Shown here: positions 1 through 9,501 of the stretch, piece by piece
Position numbering within the stretch: position 1 is the first letter of the stretch
How the letters are laid out: the number at the start of each line of letters is the position of its first letter
Origin: Sphingomonas sp. CL5.1
GTDB lineage: Bacteria > Pseudomonadota > Alphaproteobacteria > Sphingomonadales > Sphingomonadaceae
Length of the DNA: 64,000 bases
NCBI RefSeq assembly: GCF_013344685.1
Contig: NZ_CP050137.1
Location: 3,341,001 to 3,405,000, forward strand
Direction: 5' to 3'
Position numbers and translations under genes: made by a program
The notes under the pieces: model-generated
Seen by the model: the letters and a program-made list of their open reading frames with translations, nothing else
Told to the model about the DNA's origin: nothing
Database searches by the model: none

Positions 1-2054
1 AGGTGCCGCCACAAGCTCCCCGATCGCGGCACGGCGCGGTCGAGCAGTTCCTCCTGCGTCCAGCCGATCAGCGGCGAGACGAGCAGGATGGCGAGGCTCA
101 GGTCATCCTCCGGTTGCAGCACGAAGCGGATCGCGGCGAGCAGATCCTGCACCGCGAGCGGCGCATTGAGCCGCAGCCGGTCCACGCCCGCCACCGGCAC
201 GCCCTCGGCATAGAGCCGCGCGACGAGCAGTTGCGCCAGCTCGCCGCGCCGCTTGACGAGGATCATCACGTCCTCGGGCCTCAGCGCGCGGCCCTTGCTC
301 TCCAGCATCAGCCCCTGATCGAGCCACGCGCGCACCTGCCGGGCGATGCGGGCGGCATTCTCGCGCACCGCATCGTCGATCCATTGTTCCTCGCCGTCGT
401 CGCCCTCGCCCGCCCCGGCGCAGACCGGCGGCCATAGCTCGACCACGCCCGGCCCCGGCACCTCGCTGGCGTGCGGCGGCACCGACTCCGCCATGCCGAG
501 CGCCTCATGCCCGATCAGCCCGATCGCCGCGTCGACGAACTCCAGCACCGGCCGCGTGGAGCGGAACGAGGCGAGCAGCGACAGCTTCTCGAACGCCAGC
601 CCGCGTTCCTCGTCGGGCATATGGTCGTCGCCGCGCACCTCATCCGCCCGGCCCGCGAAATAGCGCTCGGCCGCGACGAAGTTGATCGGATCGGTGCCCT
701 GGAACCCGAAGATCGCCTGCTTGTGATCGCCCACCGTGAACAAGGTGCGCGTCGAAGGGGCATGGACGCCGCGCCCGACGAAATATTCGTCGACCAGCGC
801 GCGCACGATCCGCCACTGGTTCGCATTGGTGTCCTGCGCCTCGTCGATCAGCACGTGCTCGGTGATCTGGTCGAGCTTGAAGCGCACCCACTCGCCGATC
901 CCCGGCTGATCGAACAGATCGACCGTCGCCGCGATCAGGTCGTCGAAATCGACCGCCCCGGTCCGCCGCTTCGCCGCCGCATAGCCGCGCGCATAATCGC
1001 GCCCGACCGTCAGCGCGTCGGCGAGCAGGTCGGCGAAGGCGGCGCGCACGCGCAGCGACAGCAGCTCCGCGCATTGCCCGTGCAGCCGCATCGCGAGATC
1101 GGCATAGGCCGGCTCCTGCGGCGCCTGCCCCTTGCCGAACGAGCGCGGATCGCCGTCCGCCCTGGCCCAGACGGCGTGGAGGTCATCCAGCGCCGCTGCG
1201 CGCTGCTCCGCGCCGAGCGCGAGCCATGTCGCGATCGCCTCCGCCCGCGTGACGCCGTTCTTCGTCCCCCATTCGCGGTTGAGCGCGGCGATCGTCTCCA
1301 GCGCGCGCCGGTCGATCGCGTCGTCACCGCAGGCCGCGCGGATCGTATCCTCGACATCGCCCGCCGGCAGCCCGAGCGCGCGCCGCACATAAGGACCGAC
1401 CCCGGCCGGCAGCGCCTCCAGCGCCCGCCCCGCGCGCGCGCAATCGCGCAGGAACGCCTCCGCTTTCTCCTCGCCCAGTCTCACGGAGAGCGCGCCGATC
1501 GTCGCCGCCGGCCCGTCGCGCCCCTCCCGCTCGGCATCGACCAGCAGGTCGGCGAGTGCCTGCCGCATCAGCAGCGCCTCCTCGCGCGGCTCGATCGGGC
1601 GGAAGCCGGGCACCAGACCGGCCTCGGCCGGGAAGGCCGCGAGCAGCCCCTGGCAGAAGCCGTGGATCGTCTGGATGCGCAGGCCGCCGCCCGGCGCGTC
1701 GAGCACCTTGGCGAACAGCGTGCGCGCGCGCGCGACGCGCTGCGGCGTCGGCTCCTCGCCCAGCGCGATCAGGTCCTTCGCCAGCACCGTCTCCGGCGCG
1801 CGCACCCACGCCGCGAGCCGCTGGCTGACGCGCGCCGCCATCTCCGCCGCGCCCGCCTTGGTGAAGGTGAGGCACAGGATCGCCCCCGGCTCCACCCCGC
1901 GCAGCAGCAGGCGGAAGACGCGCGCGGCGAGCACCTGCGTCTTGCCCGTGCCGGCCGAGGCGGAGAGCCACACATGGCTGTCCGGCCGGCTCGCGGTGCG
2001 CTGCTCGCCGCGCAGCGGGGGCAAGGGGGCGAGCGCGTCAGCGGTCACGGCCAT
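1..2054 (-). CDS. addA: Double-strand break repair helicase-nuclease AddA, C-terminus cut by window edge
   Basis: AddA is the UvrD-like helicase/nuclease subunit of the AddAB complex, which resects DNA double-strand ends for RecA loading. The frame stays open from the ATG at 2054 to the left edge, giving about 684 codons of a family that usually has about 1,150, so the C-terminal nuclease domain is outside the window. A Walker A site (SAGTGKTQ) lies near residues 31-38, followed by LTFTKAGAAEMA (helicase motif Ia region) and the motif II sequence IDEAQDTN near residue 404. The start overlaps the end of addB by 17 bases (addB stop 2038-2040); an internal GTG at 2048 is a second possible start. 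It is the last visible gene of a minus-strand operon. Identity is clear from the motifs plus the neighbouring addB. Confidence 0.93.
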   Translation of the reverse strand, partial: MAVTADALAPLPPLRGEQRTASRPDSHVWLSASAGTGKTQVLAARVFRLLLRGVEPGAILCLTFTKAGAAEMAARVSQRLAAWVRAPETVLAKDLIALGEEPTPQRVARARTLFAKVLDAPGGGLRIQTIHGFCQGLLAAFPAEAGLVPGFRPIEPREEALLMRQALADLLVDAEREGRDGPAATIGALSVRLGEEKAEAFLRDCARAGRALEALPAGVGPYVRRALGLPAGDVEDTIRAACGDDAIDRRALETIAALNREWGTKNGVTRAEAIATWLALGAEQRAAALDDLHAVWARADGDPRSFGKGQAPQEPAYADLAMRLHGQCAELLSLRVRAAFADLLADALTVGRDYARGYAAAKRRTGAVDFDDLIAATVDLFDQPGIGEWVRFKLDQITEHVLIDEAQDTNANQWRIVRALVDEYFVGRGVHAPSTRTLFTVGDHKQAIFGFQGTDPINFVAAERYFAGRADEVRGDDHMPDEERGLAFEKLSLLASFRSTRPVLEFVDAAIGLIGHEALGMAESVPPHASEVPGPGVVELWPPVCAGAGEGDDGEEQWIDDAVRENAARIARQVRAWLDQGLMLESKGRALRPEDVMILVKRRGELAQLLVARLYAEGVPVAGVDRLRLNAPLAVQDLLAAIRFVLQPEDDLSLAILLVSPLIGWTQEELLDRAVPRSGSLWRH

Positions 2055-4950
2055 ACCATTCGTCGCGCCGCATCAACTGGTCGTAATCGGCATAAGGGGC
2101 GTATTCGGGATGGAGCTTGGCGACGAACGGCTCGTCGCCGGTGAGCCATTGCTCCGCCGCCGCCGTGAACGCCCGGCGCGCGCGCTCGACGAACTCGTCC
2201 GTCACGATCCGCCCGTTCTTCCCCGCCGGATCGACCGGGCTGGTGACCTGCCCGAACTCGTCGCGATATTTCGCCAGCGACCAATATTCGAACCCGCCGG
2301 CCGTCCCCGCGATTCCCTCGAACCCGCCGGCCTCCGCGATCGCGCCGAGCAGGCCGAGCTGCATCGAGAAACCGGCCGCGACCGCCGAGGGCGACGGCGC
2401 CTTGCCGGTCTTGTAATCGACGATGACGAGGCTGCCATCGCCCGCGCGGTCGATGCGGTCGAACTTGCCGGAAAGCCTGACGCCGGCGATCTCCGCCGCG
2501 CCCTTCTCCTCGACGCGCAACACCTCGCGCCCGGCCGCGCGCTGCTGGACGAGTCGGTTCGCGATCCAGTCGATCGCGGCGATCAGCCGGGGCTGCCACA
2601 AGGCGCGGAGCAAGGGATGCGCCGCCGGATCGTCGAGCATCGCCAGCGCGCGCGGGCGCAGCTTCTCGATCGCGCAACCGTCCTCGCGCGCCCATTTCTC
2701 CAGCACCTCATGCACCGCCGTGCCGCGCCACGCGGCGGTGGGATCGGCATCGACCGGATCGAGCGCGGCGAGCCGCAGGATGCGCTGGGCATAGAAGGCG
2801 AAGGGATCGGCCTTCAGGCGGTCGACCTGCGTCACCGAAATCTCGCGCGGGCGCAGTTCCTTCGCCGGCGCGGGCGCGGGGCGCGGCGCGGGCAGATACA
2901 CCACGGGCCGGTCGAGCGCCTCGACCCAGCTTTCGAGATCGTGCGCGCGGGCGAAATCCTTCCCCGCCATCGCCTCCAGCCGCAGCCAGAAGCGCGAGGC
3001 GAGCGTCGGCGAGCGGCTGTCGCGCCGCGCGCGGGTCATCAGCACGTCCGGCGCGCCCAGCCCCTGCCCGAAGTCATGCGCGGCGACCCCGATCCGCCGA
3101 TCCAGCCCCGGCAGGCCGAGCGCGGCGCGGATGCGCGGGGCGAGCCACGGGTCGGGCGCTGGCGTGCCCGGCCACACGCCCTCGTTCAGCCCGCCAAGGA
3201 TCATCAGGTCCGCCGATTGCAACCGCGCCTCGATCAGGCCGTAGATGGCGAGGCGCGGATGCCCGCCTTGCGCAGGGCGCACCGCCACCTCGTCCATCAG
3301 CAGCCGGATCAGCGGCGCGAGATCGTCCGGTGACACCGCGCGCGGCCCTGCCGCCGCTTCGGCTTCAAGTTCGGCGAGCAGGTCCGCCGCCGCGCGCCCT
3401 GCGGGGCCGCGCCACGCCTCGTCGCCGGCCAGCGCCTGCGCCGCCTCGCGCAGCGCCGCGATGCGTCCCGCGAACGGGCGATCCGCCGCGCCCAGCGCCG
3501 CCGCGATCGGCGCGAGCGGGGCGCACGCCTCGCTCCACCAGCGATCCTCGCCCATCCGCGCGTCGATGCCGGACAGCCCCGGCGCGGGTCGCGGCCCGCG
3601 CAGCGCGCGGTCGAGCCGCCGCACCCCGTCGAGCCACGCCGCGCGTTGCTCGCCGGCGCGCACCAGCGGATGCTTGAGCAGGGTGAGCAAGGCGAGCGGC
3701 GCGAAATCCTGCGCGGCGGCCTCGGCGATCGCACTCAGCAACGTCCCCGGCGGCAGGATCGAGAGCGGCCGCCCGGCGGTATCGTCGATCTCGATATCCC
3801 AGCGTTTGCAATGCGCCGCCACCCGGCGCGCCAGCGCGCGATCCGGCGTGACGAGCGCCGCCGTCCGCCCTTCCGTCTCCAGCGCGCCGCGCAGCGCCAG
3901 CGCAATCGCCTGCGCCTCGCCGGCCGGATTGGCGAATTCCGCCGCGCGCACGCCTGCCAGCCGCCGGTCGGCCGCCGCCAGCCCGGTCCATTTGCCGGTG
4001 AAGTCGGCCGGCGCGAGCGCATTGGCGATCGCTCGCCCGCGCGCCGCCGATGCGTCGAAATCGCTGCCGTCGCGCCATGTCGCCACCTCGCAGCGCGCGA
4101 CGCCGATGCGTTCGAGCAGCAGCTTGAGGTGGAATTGTGGATGCACCTCGATCGCGCGTCGCCGCTCGTCTTCCGGATGCGGGCCGAGCGCCTCCCATTC
4201 CTCCTCGGGCATCGCGGTATCGACGCCGGCCAGCACCACCATGCCTTGCGGCAAGAAGGCGATACTACGCAGCAGCCGCGCGACGGCGGGCGCGGAATCG
4301 GTGATGCCCGCTGCGCAGACGAACCCGGCCGGCGGATTAAGGCCCCACCGCTCCGCCAGCCGCGACAGCAGCCGCGCGCGCCGCTCGGCAAGGTCGATCC
4401 GCCCGAGCCGCGCCAGTTCGCCCGGCCAGCGATCGAGCACCACGCGGAACGAGGCGAGCGCGCGCTGCCAATGTTCCGACAGTTCCGGTCCGAGGTCCAG
4501 CTCGGCCAACCGCGACGGCGGCACCTCCTCGACGATGAGCTGGTCCAGCGTCCGCGCCAGCTCCCCGGCCAGCCGCACCGCCTCCGCCGCGTCGAGGTCG
4601 CCACGCTCCTCCTGCACCAGCCGCGACAGGATCATCCGCCGCGCGAGCGGGGCGATGGCGGGCGGCACGGGCGCCGCGTCGTCGGCCGGATCGAGCGCGG
4701 CGCCGATCGCCTCACCCAGATCATCCGCGCCGATCGCCACCAGCCGGGGCAGCACCAGCCCACCGCCGGACGCGCGCACGAACGCCTCGGTGATCGCGAT
4801 CTTGGCGCGGTTGTTCGGCAGCAGCACCAGCCCGCGCGCCAGCCCCAGCGGGTCGCCGCCATGACGTCGCATCAGCCCCGCGACCAGCGCGTCGGCGAAG
4901 GCCCGATGCGCCGGGATAGTGTAGACTCGCGGCCGCCGGCCTTCAGCCAT
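2038..4950 (-). CDS. addB: Double-strand break repair protein AddB
   Basis: AddB (970 aa) is the partner of AddA in the alphaproteobacterial AddAB nuclease-helicase. The N-terminus (RVYTIPAHRAFADAL, then LLPNNRA) matches the alphaproteobacterial AddB type. The C-terminal PD-(D/E)XK nuclease core is visible as KFDRIDR followed by VDYKTGK near residues 825-847, so the nuclease appears intact. An in-frame extension to 5235 exists, but it reads as low-complexity Arg/Ser/Ala sequence antisense to murU. The start MAEGRRPRVYT at 4950 overlaps the stop of the upstream nucleotidyltransferase by 8 bases, which fits translational coupling. Its own stop lies inside the start of addA. Confidence 0.94.
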   Translation of the reverse strand: MAEGRRPRVYTIPAHRAFADALVAGLMRRHGGDPLGLARGLVLLPNNRAKIAITEAFVRASGGGLVLPRLVAIGADDLGEAIGAALDPADDAAPVPPAIAPLARRMILSRLVQEERGDLDAAEAVRLAGELARTLDQLIVEEVPPSRLAELDLGPELSEHWQRALASFRVVLDRWPGELARLGRIDLAERRARLLSRLAERWGLNPPAGFVCAAGITDSAPAVARLLRSIAFLPQGMVVLAGVDTAMPEEEWEALGPHPEDERRRAIEVHPQFHLKLLLERIGVARCEVATWRDGSDFDASAARGRAIANALAPADFTGKWTGLAAADRRLAGVRAAEFANPAGEAQAIALALRGALETEGRTAALVTPDRALARRVAAHCKRWDIEIDDTAGRPLSILPPGTLLSAIAEAAAQDFAPLALLTLLKHPLVRAGEQRAAWLDGVRRLDRALRGPRPAPGLSGIDARMGEDRWWSEACAPLAPIAAALGAADRPFAGRIAALREAAQALAGDEAWRGPAGRAAADLLAELEAEAAAGPRAVSPDDLAPLIRLLMDEVAVRPAQGGHPRLAIYGLIEARLQSADLMILGGLNEGVWPGTPAPDPWLAPRIRAALGLPGLDRRIGVAAHDFGQGLGAPDVLMTRARRDSRSPTLASRFWLRLEAMAGKDFARAHDLESWVEALDRPVVYLPAPRPAPAPAKELRPREISVTQVDRLKADPFAFYAQRILRLAALDPVDADPTAAWRGTAVHEVLEKWAREDGCAIEKLRPRALAMLDDPAAHPLLRALWQPRLIAAIDWIANRLVQQRAAGREVLRVEEKGAAEIAGVRLSGKFDRIDRAGDGSLVIVDYKTGKAPSPSAVAAGFSMQLGLLGAIAEAGGFEGIAGTAGGFEYWSLAKYRDEFGQVTSPVDPAGKNGRIVTDEFVERARRAFTAAAEQWLTGDEPFVAKLHPEYAPYADYDQLMRRDEWYGRDR

Positions 4951-5698
4951 CGGCCAGCAGCGCCTCGGTCTGCCTGATCGCGCCGGGCGTGCCGACATCG
5001 AACCACAGCCCCTGATGCACCACGCCATAGGCGCGGCCAGCCTCGATCGCGCGATCCCAGAACAGGTTGGTGGAGAAAGGCCCTTCCGGCCAGTCCCTGA
5101 TGAGACGCGGGTGCATGATCTGCACGCCGGTCCACACGAAGGGCGCGACCTGCCCGCGCCCGCGCCGCCCGACGATCCGCCCGTCCGGCGCGAGGCGGAA
5201 GTCGCCCTGCCCGCCATGATTGTGCGCGCGGGCATAGGGCACCATCAGCAGCAGCGCGTCCATCGCCGCATCGTCCCAGCGCGAGGCGAGCAGCCGGATC
5301 GCGTCGCTCGGCCCGTCGATCCACAGATTGTCGCTGTTGACGTAGAGGAACGGCTCGTCGCCCAGCAGGTCGCGCGCCTGCACCAGCCCGCCGCCCGTCT
5401 CCATGAGCTGCCCGCGCTCGTCGGAGACGATGATCTCGATCCCCTTCACGCGGTGGCGCAGGTGCGCCTCCAGCGCGTCGGCGAGATAGTGGACGTTGAC
5501 CACCGCGCGCTCGACCCCGGCCGCCTTCAGCCGGTCGAACACATGATCGATCAGCGCCTTGCCCGCCACCTCGACCAACGGCTTGGGCCGCGTCGCGGTG
5601 AGCGGGCGCATCCGCTTGCCGAGGCCGGCGGCCATCACCATCGCAGTCTTCGGCACCTTGCCGCCGGGGTTGGGGCGGATCGCCTTGGGTCGGGTCAT
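4943..5698 (-). CDS. murU: MurU-type nucleotidyltransferase (MurNAc-1-phosphate uridylyltransferase)
   Basis: This 251-aa sugar-1-phosphate nucleotidyltransferase has the GT-A nucleotide-binding motif AAGLGKRMRPLT near residues 22-33 and the following KPLVEVAGK. In the AmgK/MurU recycling route it would convert MurNAc-1-phosphate plus UTP to UDP-MurNAc. The assignment over a generic glucose- or mannose-1-phosphate transferase rests on the directly upstream AmgK-like kinase, with which it shares a 4-base ATGA overlap (5695-5698). Known for the pathway: it bypasses de novo UDP-MurNAc synthesis and can lower fosfomycin sensitivity. The substrate here is inferred from context, not shown by the sequence. 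Confidence 0.85.
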   Translation of the reverse strand: MTRPKAIRPNPGGKVPKTAMVMAAGLGKRMRPLTATRPKPLVEVAGKALIDHVFDRLKAAGVERAVVNVHYLADALEAHLRHRVKGIEIIVSDERGQLMETGGGLVQARDLLGDEPFLYVNSDNLWIDGPSDAIRLLASRWDDAAMDALLLMVPYARAHNHGGQGDFRLAPDGRIVGRRGRGQVAPFVWTGVQIMHPRLIRDWPEGPFSTNLFWDRAIEAGRAYGVVHQGLWFDVGTPGAIRQTEALLADG

Positions 5699-6675
5699 CG
5701 TCCTGACAGCACCATCGGATCGCCACGCAATTCGGGCGGGATATTCGCATCGAACCAGGCGGCGACCGGCGCCAGCGCGGGATAGCTCAGGTCGCGCTCC
5801 AGATAGGCCCAGACGCGCGGGCAAAGCGCAGGATAACGCGGCTTGCCGTCGCGCTTCCACAGCCGGGTGAAGATGCCGACGATCTTCGCGTTCCGCTGCG
5901 CGCCCAGCACATGATAGGCGTCGAGGAACGCCTCGCCCTCGCCGGTCGCGGCACGATAGCGGGCGAGCATCGCCTCCTCGATCGACGGCTCCACGTCGCG
6001 CCGCGCGTCCTGCAACAGCGAGACGAGATCGTAGGCGGAATGCCCCGCCAGCGCATCCTGGAAATCGAGCAGCCCCAGCCCGGCCGGGATCAGCATCAGA
6101 TTCTCGACGTGATAGTCGCGCAGCACCGTCACCGGCCGCTCGGGGATCGCACGCGCCAGCACCTTGTCCCACGCCGCGCGATAGCCCGCGGCGTCCACTT
6201 CCAGTCCGATCGCGGGGCAATACCATTCGGTCAGCAGCCCCGCCTCCCGCTGCAACTCGGCGAGGTCATAGGGCCGCAGCCCCGCCATCGCCTCATGCCC
6301 GCGCAGTGCCACCAGCACGTCGATCGCCGCGCCATAGAGCCGCATCGCCGCGTCGGGATCGCGCTCGATCGCCTCGCGCATCCGCGCATCGCCGAAATCC
6401 TCGATCAGCACGAGGCCCACCGCTTCGTCCGCCGCATGGATCGCCGGCGCGAAGAAGCCGCGCTCGCCCAGCCAGCGCGCGACCGCGATGAACGGGCGCG
6501 GGTCCTCGTGCGGCGGCGGTGCGTCCATCAGCACGCCGCGCCGTTCGCCGAGGCGCACCCGGAAATAGCGTCGGAAGGAGGCATCGCCCGCCAGCGGCGA
6601 AATCTCCGCCCCCGCCCAGCCGTTCGCGGCGAGGAAGGCGGCGGCGCCGGCGGGGGGAATCATGTCGATCGCCAT
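5695..6675 (-). CDS. amgK: AmgK-like aminoglycoside-phosphotransferase-family kinase (MurNAc/GlcNAc anomeric kinase)
   Basis: A 326-aa cytoplasmic kinase of the APH/choline kinase fold. Visible are the N-terminal ATP-site segment (GDASFRRYFRVRL, about residues 29-41), the catalytic loop RDYHVENLML with its Asp and Asn, and the metal-binding LLDFQDA. AmgK phosphorylates MurNAc or GlcNAc at the anomeric position, supplying MurU encoded directly downstream. Two starts are possible: ATG 6675, preceded by a good GGGAG site at 5-base spacing, and ATG 6663, which forms an ATGA overlap with the tsaE stop; 6675 is chosen for the ribosome-binding site. An upstream in-frame extension to 6792 lies in the tsaE coding region and looks spurious. 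Confidence 0.86.
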   Translation of the reverse strand: MAIDMIPPAGAAAFLAANGWAGAEISPLAGDASFRRYFRVRLGERRGVLMDAPPPHEDPRPFIAVARWLGERGFFAPAIHAADEAVGLVLIEDFGDARMREAIERDPDAAMRLYGAAIDVLVALRGHEAMAGLRPYDLAELQREAGLLTEWYCPAIGLEVDAAGYRAAWDKVLARAIPERPVTVLRDYHVENLMLIPAGLGLLDFQDALAGHSAYDLVSLLQDARRDVEPSIEEAMLARYRAATGEGEAFLDAYHVLGAQRNAKIVGIFTRLWKRDGKPRYPALCPRVWAYLERDLSYPALAPVAAWFDANIPPELRGDPMVLSGR

Positions 6676-7106
6676 CGCCGCTCCCAAGCCGGGGGCGCGG
6701 CCCAAGTCAACCCGCGCGCGCCATCCGGCAATATCTCCAGCCTCAGCCGCAGCGCATCGGGCCAGGCGTCCGGCCCGGCGCGCTCCGGCCATTCGACCAG
6801 CAGCGCGGAATCATGACGCGCCTCGTCCAGCCCCAGCTCCTCCATCTCGTTCGGATCGTCGATACGGTAGAGATCGACGTGCAGCACCGGCAGCCGCACC
6901 TCCGGCGGGGCATAAGGCTGGACGATCGCGAAGCTCGGCGACGGCGCCTCCCCCGCCAGCCCCAGCGCGGCGAGCAGCCCGCGCGCGATGCTCGTCTTGC
7001 CCGCGCCGAGCGGTCCGTCGAGCGTCACCACGTCGCCCGGCGCCAGCACGGCGGCGAGCGACGCGCCGATCGCCTCGGTCGCCGCCGGATCGGCCAGCCG
7101 GATCAT
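6660..7106 (-). CDS. tsaE: tRNA threonylcarbamoyladenosine biosynthesis ATPase TsaE
   Basis: A 148-aa P-loop ATPase needed with TsaB/TsaD for t6A37 formation on ANN-decoding tRNAs. The Walker A motif GPLGAGKTS is at residues 31-39, followed by the family-typical HVDLYRIDDPNEMEELGL and the LVEWPERA segment. The size matches the family (about 150 aa). It sits between the DivL-like gene, sharing an ATGA overlap (7103-7106), and amgK, so it is probably translated from the same message. tsaB and tsaD are not in the window. Confidence 0.95.
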   Translation of the reverse strand: MIRLADPAATEAIGASLAAVLAPGDVVTLDGPLGAGKTSIARGLLAALGLAGEAPSPSFAIVQPYAPPEVRLPVLHVDLYRIDDPNEMEELGLDEARHDSALLVEWPERAGPDAWPDALRLRLEILPDGARGLTWAAPPAWERRWRST

Positions 7107-9439
7107 CGCCGCGGCAGTTCCACCGTGACCAAGGTCCCCTCACCCGGCTCGCTGAGTAATTCGATCGTGCCGCGATGCGCCTCGACGAACTGCCGGGCGA
7201 GTGGCAGGCCGAGATCGAGCGCGCGCTCCCCGCCGCTGGCGATGCCCGGCCGGGGAAAGCGATCGAAGGCATGGGCGACGGCTTCCGCGTCCATCCCCGC
7301 CCCGTCGTCCGACACCACGATCCGCGCCGCGCCTGCATTGCCGTCCACGTGGAGCAGCACCCGGCCGTCCTTCCCGGCCGCGCCGATCGCGTGGCGCAGC
7401 AGATGCTCGATCACCTCGCGGATGCGCCGGGCATCGCCGGTGATCCGGCCGACCGAGTGGCTGATCTCCACGACATAGTCGATCCCGTCCTTCTTCGCCT
7501 GCGGGGCGAGGCGATCCGCCGCCGCGCGCGCAATCGCGGCGAGGTCGATATCCTCCTGATCCAGCCCCTCGCCCTCGTCGGCCGCCTGCGTCAGGTCGAG
7601 CACGTCGTCGATCATCACGCCCAGCCGCTCGACCGATTCGAGGATCGCCTCGACATAGGCGTCGGCCTGTTTGGTGAGCTTGCCGGCATAGCCGCCGTGC
7701 AGCATCTCCGCGAAGCCGCTGATCGAGGTGAGCGGCGTGCGCAATTCATAGCTCATGCTGGCGACGAACGCGGTCTTGGTGCGGTCGGCCTTCTCCAGCG
7801 CCTCGGTGCGCTCGCGCAGCGCCTGCTCGATGCGGCGGCTGTCGGTGATGTCGAGCATCGTGAACAGCGCGTTGCCGTCCGGCAGCGGCACCGCCGCGAA
7901 CTCGAAATGCCGTCCGTCCGCCAGATCGACCCGCCCGCTGCGCGTCTGCCGCTCGACGGTCGCGGCGCGAACCAGCTCGTTGATGAACCGCGCCTGCCCC
8001 GGATTGGCGAGCTTCGCGGCCACCTTCTCCGCCACCGCATCGACGCGCGGATGGCCGCTGAGGAACTCCTCCTCCAGCCCCCACAAAGCGCGGAAGCGGT
8101 TGTTCCACAATTGCAGCTTGCCGTTGGTGGCGAAGACGGCGAGCGCCTCGAACAGATTGTCGAAGGTGGCGGTGCGGACGCGCAGCAGGGTGTCGCGCGC
8201 GGAGGCGAGCTGCACCTGCTCGGTCCGGTCCTCGAAGATCAGCAGCAGGCCGCCGTCGGGCAGCGGCTGGGCCAGCACGCGGATATGCGCGCCGTCGGGC
8301 AGCAGCCACGTCTCCTCGAACGCGCCGTCCTGCGTGAACCAGTCGCGCCGCTCCGCCTTCCAGCCGGGGAAATCGCGTACTTCGGGCACGCGGTTCGCCT
8401 CGCGCATCCGCTCCAGCACGCGGTCGAATTCGGGCCGGTCGGCGAGCCACTCGCTGCGCATCGCGAACATGCGACGGAACGGCTGGTTGCAGAAGGCGAG
8501 CGCGCGGTCGCGCCCGAATTGCGCCACGCCAGCCGAGAGCCGGTCGAGCAGCGCGCGCTGCGCCTCGCCGAAGCGCCGCTCGCGCGCATGGGCCTGCTCC
8601 AGATCCTCGATGTCGATCGCATAGCCGGCGACACCCCCGCTCGGCAGCGGGATATCATGGAGCCTGAGCGAGCGCCGCTCGCCACCGATCGTCGCGGGCA
8701 GCACGCGCTCCTGCGGGCGCCCCAGCTCGCGCGCCGCCACCGCGCCGCCGAGCGGCCCGCCCTGCCCGGAGCCTTCGACAAGCTCCAGCCCGCGCGCCAC
8801 CACGTCCGCCGCATCCGCCGCCTCGACCGCCGCGACATAAGCGGTATTGGCCATCGCCAGCTTCAGGTCCGGCCCGCGATACCACATCGGCAGCGGGGCG
8901 GTCTCGATCAGGCTGGTCAGCGCCTCGAACGCTTCCTGCAACTCGTCCTTCTGCCCGGTCAGCCGCGCGATCTCGCGCTGGCTGTCGGTGGCGTCGAACA
9001 CCCAGACGACGACAGCGCCGCCCATCTCCTGTGGCCCGCGCTCGCCGCGCCACATCAACGTCCGCGACGATCCGGGAAGCGTCATCGCCCGCGCGAAGCC
9101 ACGCCCGGCGCGCTGCGCGGCCGCGATATCGCTCTTGAGCGCGGCGATCGTCTCCACCGGCAGCACGCTCGCCAGTTCGTCGATCCGCCCCGGCAACCCC
9201 TCGACGCCCAGCCAGCGCGCGACGGTAGCGTTCAGCTCGATCCGCCCGTCGCCATAAGCGATGATCGGCGATGCCGGCGCCGTGTGCAGCAGCGCCTCGT
9301 AGCGCGCATTGGTCGCGCCGGTGGCACGCGCTCCGGCCGTCGCGCGCAATCCGGCGAACAGCAACCACGCGCCCGCGAACAGCAGCAGCGCGACGGCCGC
9401 GCCAACGGCCAGCGCGGCGGCGGTCGAAATCTCGATCAT
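7103..9439 (-). CDS. divL: DivL-like PAS-domain histidine-kinase homologue with Tyr in place of the phospho-His
   Basis: A 778-aa inner-membrane protein with one N-terminal transmembrane segment (about residues 8-30), several PAS-like regions between about 45 and 540, then a HisKA/HATPase-like C-terminus. The H-box reads ASMSYELRTPL: the phospho-acceptor His is Tyr564 (codon 7748-7750). The ATP-site N-box (EHLLRHAIG) lacks the usual Asn and the G2 box lacks the normal GLGL arrangement, while DDGAGMD (G1) is kept. Length, topology and the Tyr substitution match Caulobacter DivL, a cell-cycle pseudokinase that controls CckA and CtrA through DivK. DivL function is inferred from these features. 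It heads the operon running to addA. A degenerate sensor kinase unrelated to DivL is less likely. Confidence 0.82.
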   Translation of the reverse strand: MIEISTAAALAVGAAVALLLFAGAWLLFAGLRATAGARATGATNARYEALLHTAPASPIIAYGDGRIELNATVARWLGVEGLPGRIDELASVLPVETIAALKSDIAAAQRAGRGFARAMTLPGSSRTLMWRGERGPQEMGGAVVVWVFDATDSQREIARLTGQKDELQEAFEALTSLIETAPLPMWYRGPDLKLAMANTAYVAAVEAADAADVVARGLELVEGSGQGGPLGGAVAARELGRPQERVLPATIGGERRSLRLHDIPLPSGGVAGYAIDIEDLEQAHARERRFGEAQRALLDRLSAGVAQFGRDRALAFCNQPFRRMFAMRSEWLADRPEFDRVLERMREANRVPEVRDFPGWKAERRDWFTQDGAFEETWLLPDGAHIRVLAQPLPDGGLLLIFEDRTEQVQLASARDTLLRVRTATFDNLFEALAVFATNGKLQLWNNRFRALWGLEEEFLSGHPRVDAVAEKVAAKLANPGQARFINELVRAATVERQTRSGRVDLADGRHFEFAAVPLPDGNALFTMLDITDSRRIEQALRERTEALEKADRTKTAFVASMSYELRTPLTSISGFAEMLHGGYAGKLTKQADAYVEAILESVERLGVMIDDVLDLTQAADEGEGLDQEDIDLAAIARAAADRLAPQAKKDGIDYVVEISHSVGRITGDARRIREVIEHLLRHAIGAAGKDGRVLLHVDGNAGAARIVVSDDGAGMDAEAVAHAFDRFPRPGIASGGERALDLGLPLARQFVEAHRGTIELLSEPGEGTLVTVELPRR

Positions 9440-9501
9440 GCCGGGCGCACCCGCCCTTCGTGGATCGTCATGGCGGGGGTGATAGGCAGAGTCAGGGCAT
9501 G

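Noticed and set aside
471..2144. Long plus-strand open frame (557 codons) opposite addA
   Set aside because: It is an antisense shadow in very GC-rich DNA, Arg/Ala/Gln-rich with no domain, while the opposite strand encodes clear AddA motifs.
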